Assembly: GCA_905233545.1 (NCBI GenBank)
Contig: CAJOEV010000001.1
Location: 1 to 64,000, forward strand
DNA length: 64,000 nt
Direction: 5' to 3'
DNA from: an uncultured Eubacterium sp.
GTDB taxonomy: Bacteria; Bacillota; Clostridia; Oscillospirales; Acutalibacteraceae
Shown here: positions 58,805-64,000 of the stretch, piece after piece
Position numbering within the stretch: the stretch's first letter is position 1
Layout of the letters: each line of letters begins with the position of its first letter
The notes under the pieces: model-generated
Database searches by the model: none
What the model was told of the DNA's origin: nothing
What the model saw: the letters and a program-made list of their open reading frames with translations, nothing else
Program-made: the position numbers and the translations under genes

Positions 58805-58883
58805 ATTGATTTGTTATGAATTTGCAAAATAGGTGCTGTAATAATTACTAGTTCAGATTAAGCTTATTATGTGTTGAAACATG

Positions 58884-59489
58884 TTATTCAAGCGCTTCGA
58901 AATTCATATAAAACTTATCATTAAAACAAGAATAGCTATATTTTTTGCCTTTATTTATGACTTCGCCAGTGTCACGAATTTTCAATGTGGTTTTTTGATT
59001 GTCAGTTATTTGATATGTATCAAGTGTTGTATCATCAAAAAGAGAGACATCTTTAGTGTTGAAAATGTAAAAATGGCATATCTTCCCTATTTTTGAAGGA
59101 AAAACAGCAATCCAAACATAAAACACAGTATCGCCCATATCGTATCTAATTTTAGGGTGAAAACTGAAATTCTTTTCGTTAGCTTTTTTTGTTGGGATAC
59201 CTTCGGACGTTTTAACCTGTAAGTGTCTTGTTATAACATTTAATTCGGTTTTCTTGCATGAGTTGCACAAATTGGTAACACATTTTCTGTTTTGACCTTT
59301 GTAACTATCATATCTAATATACTGTTCTGAATATTTTTTACATTCAGGGCACCAATATTTTGTTATTGTAAAATCAATTCCTTCATCAATATATGCCCTA
59401 TGGACTTGCCATCCGAGTTCATGCAAGCGCATTGATAATTGCATTTCACCATATAGTCCAATAACTAATTTCTTTACATCATCTTCCAT
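58884..59489 (-). CDS. PD-(D/E)xK-type restriction endonuclease, DUF4365-like
   Basis: 201 aa from the ATG at 59489, 10 nt after GGAG; a TTG at 59498 would add three residues. KLVIGLYGEMQLSMRLHELGW, DEGIDFTITKYWCPECKK, CVTNLCNSCKK (two CxxC zinc pairs) and HLQVKTSEG give Glu, Asp and QxK of the nuclease core. It overlaps the methyltransferase gene by 11 bp, so it is probably the restriction enzyme of a type II pair. Specificity unknown. The zinc insert is unusual. Confidence 0.65.
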   Translation of the reverse strand: MEDDVKKLVIGLYGEMQLSMRLHELGWQVHRAYIDEGIDFTITKYWCPECKKYSEQYIRYDSYKGQNRKCVTNLCNSCKKTELNVITRHLQVKTSEGIPTKKANEKNFSFHPKIRYDMGDTVFYVWIAVFPSKIGKICHFYIFNTKDVSLFDDTTLDTYQITDNQKTTLKIRDTGEVINKGKKYSYSCFNDKFYMNFEALE

Positions 59490-60726
59490 TATAATCAAAC
59501 TCCGATATATTTTTATTAATAACTTTATTTCTTATGTTAGCGCAACTGCTTTCTCTAAATTCACTTTTATTTAGTTCTATGCCCAGTCCAATTCGGTCAC
59601 TTTGTGCAGCAGCGATAACAGAAGTAAAGCTTCCTCCAAATGGATCTAAAACAATTTCTCCAGGATACGAAAACATTTTTACAGCAAAGTCAGGTATTTC
59701 TATGGGGAAAGGTGCGGTATGTCCCAAAGTGTTCTCTCCTTTAGAATTTATTTTAATTACTGGTGATATTTTAACAATATCTCGACGCCATTTTGATATT
59801 AACTCTGAATCAATAACTAAATCTTCTGATTGGTGGTTTTGTGTAATAATTGATTTTAGAGAAAATCGTTTTCCTCTGTTTGATTTACTTCGTTTAAAGC
59901 AATCAAGGTTTTTGCATTCCCAGCTTTTTACACCAATTTCAGAATAAGCGTTTCCGTTTACATTTAACGAACCACATATAGGACAAGGGTATCTATAATT
60001 ATCAACTCTGTGTTTATGGAACACAAAAATATGTTCATAACAATTTACTGGATATTGATAAAATGGGTAAGGTTTGTCACCGTTTTTTTGTCTTTGACTC
60101 TGAACTTCACCTTTATCCCAAATAAAATCATCAACAAAAGTAAATCCTTCTTCTTCAAATATTTTTGTAAAATAAGCACCTAAAGGAATTCTTCTTTTGC
60201 CCCAAACTGATTTTGTGCTTAGATTATCGTTATCAAAAATATCTCCAACATTGAATACAAATACTCTATGATTATCTAACACTCTATAACATTCTCTAAT
60301 TATTTCTCGCATATTATCAAGATAATCATTTAAGTTATTCCAGTGAGAATAATCTCTGGCGTTATAATAGGGTGGCGATGTTACCATAAGTCCAACAGAT
60401 TCAGATTTCATGTTTTTTAAAACAGATAAGCAATCTCCCCAAATCAGTTTAATTCCATCGTCCTTGGAATCTATAAAACTTGATAATCTGTTGTTTTTTG
60501 TGTTTTTTGAAGTTTCATTTTGATAAATGTTTTTAATAAAATAAATGTATTCTTTCACCCACTTGTCAATAGCTCTTTCAACAGATAAATTCTGCATTTT
60601 TATGTCATCAACTTTGTTTTTCAAAACACCTATTTGTTCCGGGGAAAAGGTTTCATTTAAATATTTATTAGCAGATGTTAATATATTATCTAAATAATCT
60701 GACGTTGTCATCTGTTCAGTATTCAT
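59479..60726 (-). CDS. DNA methyltransferase (N4-C/N6-A, beta class)
   Basis: 415 aa. A helical N-terminal 100 residues is followed by GLMVTSPPYYNARDYSHW (catalytic SPPY), RECYRVLDNHRVFVFNVGDIF, a zinc-like insert CPICGSLN ... CKNLDC (about 248-277), and EIVLDPFGGSFTSVIAAAQSDRIGLGIELN near the C-terminus (SAM motif I). The catalytic motif precedes the SAM motif, the beta order. It protects host DNA from the overlapping nuclease. Start after GAGGAA. Confidence 0.85.
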   Translation of the reverse strand: MNTEQMTTSDYLDNILTSANKYLNETFSPEQIGVLKNKVDDIKMQNLSVERAIDKWVKEYIYFIKNIYQNETSKNTKNNRLSSFIDSKDDGIKLIWGDCLSVLKNMKSESVGLMVTSPPYYNARDYSHWNNLNDYLDNMREIIRECYRVLDNHRVFVFNVGDIFDNDNLSTKSVWGKRRIPLGAYFTKIFEEEGFTFVDDFIWDKGEVQSQRQKNGDKPYPFYQYPVNCYEHIFVFHKHRVDNYRYPCPICGSLNVNGNAYSEIGVKSWECKNLDCFKRSKSNRGKRFSLKSIITQNHQSEDLVIDSELISKWRRDIVKISPVIKINSKGENTLGHTAPFPIEIPDFAVKMFSYPGEIVLDPFGGSFTSVIAAAQSDRIGLGIELNKSEFRESSCANIRNKVINKNISEFDYNGR

Positions 60727-60888
60727 TATTCTTCCTCGTTATCTAATACTAAAAATATAATACCATAACTAAAAATATTTTACAATACTAAATGCTTTTA
60801 TAAAAGATATTTGTTCATATTGCTTTTTTATAGGGAGTATTCTTGTGCAGTGCTTTATAAACATTAATAAAAACAATGATTAAAGCAC

Positions 60889-60928
60889 CACGGATTCGAT
60901 GTCCGCGGTGCTTTTCTTTAATCAAAGT
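60889..60928. terminator. bidirectional terminator
   Basis: The stem AAAGCACCRCGGA type (AAAGCACCACGGA/TCCGCGGTGCTTT) with flanking A and T lies between the two minus-strand genes and the methyltransferase promoter side. Confidence 0.7.
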
Positions 60929-60964
60929 ATTAATCTGGCGTCTTTATGCGCTTTTTAACCAGTC

Positions 60965-61609
60965 TTAGTATCCTAAGTCCTCGTTTACGATGATAACTTT
61001 TATCCTGTCCTTATGTCTTTGTTTTGCCGAAACAACATAGCTGCAGCAGATTCTTGAATCGCCTGCACAGCCGTCGCACATATATGGGTCGTCCTTTGTT
61101 AGCGAAACGCATTTGTCAAGCTTTGCACAGGGGGAATCGAGGTTCAGCCTTCTGCAGTTTGGCGGAGCGGCTTTTTCTTTAACTCTTTTAATTGCGGAGT
61201 TGATGTCGGGAACAATTTTGTTCTTGCCGACAACCATAATAACCTGGCGCGGACCGTATACAATGCTTGCAACGCGGTTTGAATTGCCGTCAACGTTATA
61301 AAGCTCGCCACGCTCGGTTACTGCGTTTGATGAGCAAAAATATGTGTCGCATCCAAAGGCTCTGAGATATGCCTCGCGCACTGCTTCGCCCTGAAGCCCC
61401 GTTCTGTCGATAAAATCATAATCGCCGTTTGCAATAAGGCTGAAAACTCCGCACTCTTTAAGTGATTCGCTTCCGCCGTTTGAAACGCTTTCGCCCTTGT
61501 TGATAAGGCTTTCAATAATCGGCAAAACCTCTTCCTTTGTTTCGCAGTAGAAGGGCTTCATGCCGTTTTTTTCAAGATTTTTCATTGTTTTTTCGATGTA
61601 TTGTTCCAT
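60965..61609 (-). CDS. LUD-domain protein (LutC-like)
   Basis: 214 aa. GESVSNGGSESLKECG, CDTYFCSSNAVTERGELYNVDGNSNRVA and IVYGPRQVIMVVGKNKIV are the LUD motifs, followed by a Cys-rich tail (CRRLNLDSPCAKLDKC ... CDGCAGDSRICC) probably holding an Fe-S or zinc site. LUD proteins serve in lactate or pyruvate oxidation, but this stand-alone, Cys-tailed form is common in Clostridia without LutAB. Function inferred. Confidence 0.8.
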   Translation of the reverse strand: MEQYIEKTMKNLEKNGMKPFYCETKEEVLPIIESLINKGESVSNGGSESLKECGVFSLIANGDYDFIDRTGLQGEAVREAYLRAFGCDTYFCSSNAVTERGELYNVDGNSNRVASIVYGPRQVIMVVGKNKIVPDINSAIKRVKEKAAPPNCRRLNLDSPCAKLDKCVSLTKDDPYMCDGCAGDSRICCSYVVSAKQRHKDRIKVIIVNEDLGY

Positions 61610-61626
61610 AGTGTTTTCCTTTCTTT

Positions 61627-61687
61627 AGGTGTTAGGTTTTAGGTTGTTTCACGGCCCACGGACCACGAGCCACGGACCACGGACTAC
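61627..61687 (-). repeat. heptad-like array at the yifB end
   Basis: Units near CCACGGA (ACGGCCCACGGACCACGAGCC) follow a TTAGG-based run. Degenerate member of the heptad family. It lies between the LUD gene and yifB stop. Confidence 0.4.
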
Positions 61688-63207
61688 CTCCAGTATTTCC
61701 TATCCAGGCTTCTGTACTGAATTGCTTCCGCAATGTGGGGGAGTTCGATTTTTTCGCTTCCCTCAAGGTCGGCGATTGTTCGTGCGATTCTAAGAATTTT
61801 ATCGTATGCTCTGGGTGAAAGTCCAAGCGCGTCAAAGCTCTTTTTGAGCAGCGCCTCTGCGTCCTCGCTGAGTATGCAGTATTCCCTTGTTGCCCTCGGG
61901 GTCATTTTTGCATTGCAGGTTATGTTTTTTCCTTTGAATCTTTCGTTCTGAACAGCGCGTGCCTTGTTGACTCTCTTCTGAATCTCGGCGCTTGTTTCTT
62001 CCTTCTGTTTGCTTGAAAGGGTTTCGTATTCAATGCTCTGAACTTCAATATGTATGTCCATTCTGTCGAGCAGGGGACCCGAAATCTTGTCCTTATATCT
62101 CTTTTTTGCCGCCTCCGAGCAGGTGCAGGGCTTTGAGGGATGTCCCGCAAATCCGCAGGGGCAGGGATTCATTGCGGCGATTGCCATAATGTTTGAGGGA
62201 TATGTGATTGTTCCCGTTGCCCTTGTTATTGTAACCTTGTTATCCTCAAGCGGTTGACGAAGGGATTCCTTTGCCCTTCTGTCGAACTCGGGAAACTCGT
62301 CAAGGAACAAAACGCCGTTGTGGGCAAGGCTGATTTCACCCGGTTTCGGGCTTGTTCCGCCTCCTGTTAAGCCCTGGGCTGAAACAGTATGGTGCGGTGA
62401 GCGGAAGGGTCGCTGAGAAATTAGCCTTCTGTCTTTGCCAAGCTCGCCTGCAACCGAATAAATTTTTGTTGTTTCAATCTTTTCTTCCATTGTCATTTCG
62501 GGAAGAATTGTCGGCAGTCTTTTTGCGAGCATTGATTTACCCGTTCCGGGGGGACCCACCATTAAGCAGTTATGTCCTCCTGCAGCGGCAATTTCAAGCG
62601 CGCGCTTTGCATTCTGCTGTCCCTTGACCTCCGAAAAATCAACATCGCTTTCAAAGAGCTCCTCGTCTTCAAGCTTTTTGAATGCAGGAGGAATTAGCTT
62701 TTTGCCCGAAAGGTGGTCGATAACCTCTTTTATGTTTTTTGCAGGAAGAACGTCTATGCCCTCAACAACCGAGCCTTCACGCTCATTATCGAAGGGAATG
62801 AAAACTGCGCCGACTCCGTTTTCCTTCGCCTGAAGCACCATCGGAAGAATGCCGTTTGTGCTCCTGATTTCCCCGTCAAGCGAAAGCTCGCCGATGAATG
62901 AATAGTCATCAATATTTGCTTTAATCTGGGAGCTTGCTTTAAGAACGGCGATAAGAATCGGAAGGTCGTAAAACGAGCCCTCTTTTTTGATGTCCGCAGG
63001 CGCGATATTAACGGTTATTCTGGATATGGGAAATTCATAACGGCAGTTTTTGATTGAGGCGCGGACTCGGTCACGGCTTTCCTTAACCGCAGCGTCGGGC
63101 AGACCGACAACATCAAAGCGCGGAAGTCCCGAGCTTAAATCCGCTTCAACTGTTACATCGAAGGTGTTCAGACCCATAATTCCCTGTGTTTTAACTTTTG
63201 CAAACAT
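61684..63207 (-). CDS. comM: YifB/ComM-type AAA+ ATPase
   Basis: 507 aa from the ATG at 63207, the usual start MFAKVKTQGIMGL; ATGs at 63213 and 63246 would add extra residues. An N-terminal Lon-like ChlI fold (GLNTFDVTVEADLSSGLPRFDVVGLP), then Walker A MVGPPGTGKSMLAKRLP, Walker B VLFLDEFPEF and zinc-type CPCGFAGHPSKPCTC. Known ComM is a helicase promoting branch migration in natural transformation. The context is neutral. Confidence 0.9.
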   Translation of the reverse strand: MFAKVKTQGIMGLNTFDVTVEADLSSGLPRFDVVGLPDAAVKESRDRVRASIKNCRYEFPISRITVNIAPADIKKEGSFYDLPILIAVLKASSQIKANIDDYSFIGELSLDGEIRSTNGILPMVLQAKENGVGAVFIPFDNEREGSVVEGIDVLPAKNIKEVIDHLSGKKLIPPAFKKLEDEELFESDVDFSEVKGQQNAKRALEIAAAGGHNCLMVGPPGTGKSMLAKRLPTILPEMTMEEKIETTKIYSVAGELGKDRRLISQRPFRSPHHTVSAQGLTGGGTSPKPGEISLAHNGVLFLDEFPEFDRRAKESLRQPLEDNKVTITRATGTITYPSNIMAIAAMNPCPCGFAGHPSKPCTCSEAAKKRYKDKISGPLLDRMDIHIEVQSIEYETLSSKQKEETSAEIQKRVNKARAVQNERFKGKNITCNAKMTPRATREYCILSEDAEALLKKSFDALGLSPRAYDKILRIARTIADLEGSEKIELPHIAEAIQYRSLDRKYWR

Positions 63208-63266
63208 ATTCATCACCAAAATAAGTAATTTGTTTCTAAAATTCATTATACATTAAAACAGAAATA

Positions 63267-63295
63267 TTGACAACAGAAAATAATAATATTAAAAT
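63267..63295 (+). promoter_or_regulatory. promoter for the phosphohexomutase
   Basis: TTGACA and TAAAAT with 17 bp spacing, then AAAAGGAG before the ATG at 63338. Confidence 0.6.
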
Positions 63296-63337
63296 AGAAG
63301 ATGACAAAACCCCAACACTATCAAAAGGAGAAATATT

Positions 63338-64000
63338 ATGGATATTAACGCTTTGTATAATGAGTGGCTTGAAAAAGCAACGGGCGACCCTGATTTAAAG
63401 GCTGAGCTTGAAAGCATTAAGGGCAACGACGATGAGATTATGGACAGATTCTATCGCTCCCTTGAATTCGGAACAGCAGGACTGCGCGGAGTTATCGGCG
63501 CAGGAACAAACAGAATGAATATCTACACCGTCGGAAGAGCAACCCAGGGACTTGCTGATTTCCTCAACAAGAACTATGAAAATCCCTCTGTTGCAATCGG
63601 CTACGATTCAAGAATAAAGAGCGATTATTTCAGCAAAGAGGCTGCTTCGGTTCTTGCAGCAAACGGAATTAAGGTTTATATCTATGATGAACTCGAGCCG
63701 ACTCCCTGCCTCTCTTTTGCAATCCGTCATTTCAAAACCTCAAGCGGAATTATCTTAACCGCTTCGCACAACCCCGCAAAGTATAACGGATATAAATGCT
63801 ACAACCCCAAGGGATATCAGATGACCGACGAAGAGGCAGCTGAAACATATGACTTCATCCAGAAGGTTGACTATTTCACTGGTATTAAGAAAACAGACTT
63901 TGATGAGGCTGTTAAAAACGGAACTATTGAATACATCGGTCAGGATGTTATCGACGTATTTCTTGACGAAGTTCAGAAGCAGTGCGTTAATCCCGAACTT
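63338..64000 (+). CDS. phospho-sugar mutase (phosphoglucomutase/phosphomannomutase), partial
   Basis: The first 221 codons of a gene that runs off the window. EFGTAGLRGVIGAGTNRMN, SVAIGYDSR, and TASHNPAKYNGYKCYN with the phosphoserine give the alpha-D-phosphohexomutase family. It interconverts hexose 1- and 6-phosphates. Full length in the family would be about 570 aa. Confidence 0.9.
   Translation, partial: MDINALYNEWLEKATGDPDLKAELESIKGNDDEIMDRFYRSLEFGTAGLRGVIGAGTNRMNIYTVGRATQGLADFLNKNYENPSVAIGYDSRIKSDYFSKEAASVLAANGIKVYIYDELEPTPCLSFAIRHFKTSSGIILTASHNPAKYNGYKCYNPKGYQMTDEEAAETYDFIQKVDYFTGIKKTDFDEAVKNGTIEYIGQDVIDVFLDEVQKQCVNPEL

Noticed and set aside
1-64000. CRISPR array
   Set aside because: No regularly spaced repeat-spacer pattern of 24-40 bp units was seen. 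The tandem units found are 7 or 11 bp without spacers.

Overview
The window looks like a chromosomal segment of an anaerobic, low-to-moderate-GC Firmicute of class Clostridia, most likely a gut Oscillospiraceae/Ruminococcus-like organism. Reasons: AGGAGG-type ribosome sites, sigma-A promoters with 16-17 bp spacing, zinc-ribbon and YARHG envelope proteins, a BspA/Listeria-Bacteroides-repeat surface giant, a B12-dependent MetH without its own activation domain, a bile-acid-type Fe-S flavoenzyme, and short dispersed palindromes of the kind seen in that group. The placement is inferred from gene content; no 16S gene is present.

Layout. (1) 1-1.6 kb: gene-poor edge with decayed tRNA-Tyr/tRNA-Thr 3' pieces, terminators, a palindromic repeat and a 94-bp dispersed repeat. 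(2) 1.6-13.3 kb: a 2918-aa surface protein, a secreted DUF6273/Fn3 protein, a 56-aa peptide gene with a TTG start, and a RibU-like ECF S-component. (3) 14.4-21.7 kb: a compact defence island: TcmP, a DUF5131 three-Cys protein, an EVE-like/NucS-like nuclease, an NlaIII-like restriction-modification pair, a second methyltransferase, a zinc-ribbon protein with a deoxyribosyltransferase/TIR-like domain, and a DUF6809-HTH fusion. Blocks 2 and 3 are each bounded by a tRNA-Tyr gene plus the 3' part of tRNA-Thr(TGT). The only complete tRNA-Thr lies at 22.3 kb. This is the footprint of two tandem integrations in one tRNA gene, yet no integrase is present. (4) 22.4-56 kb: ordinary core genome: a frameshifted asnB, nitroreductase, GDPD, CobW/RsuA/DUF4830 operon, FHA-FtsW/RodA-PBP operon, sugar genes (galM, GH127, GH30, GPH transporter), envelope proteins, acyl-CoA ligase, metF-activation domain-metH-Rrf2, an ATP-grasp pair, purA with a repeat insertion at its start, and an Fe-S flavoenzyme. 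(5) 56-60.8 kb: small regulators and a second defence cluster: a 39-aa basic protein, a TIR-like protein, a small membrane protein, and a convergent restriction-modification pair. (6) 61-64 kb: LUD-domain protein, YifB/ComM ATPase and the start of a phosphohexomutase.

How it fits together. The defence genes form two clusters that probably act on incoming DNA or on infected cells through base modification, modified-base recognition, restriction, and possibly NAD or nucleotide depletion. The sugar genes suggest growth on arabinose- and galactose-containing plant polymers. The most interesting signals are the integrase-less tandem tRNA islands with conserved arm repeats, the TcmP-DUF5131-EVE nuclease set, the TIR/membrane-protein module, and the purA 5' duplication around a dispersed repeat.
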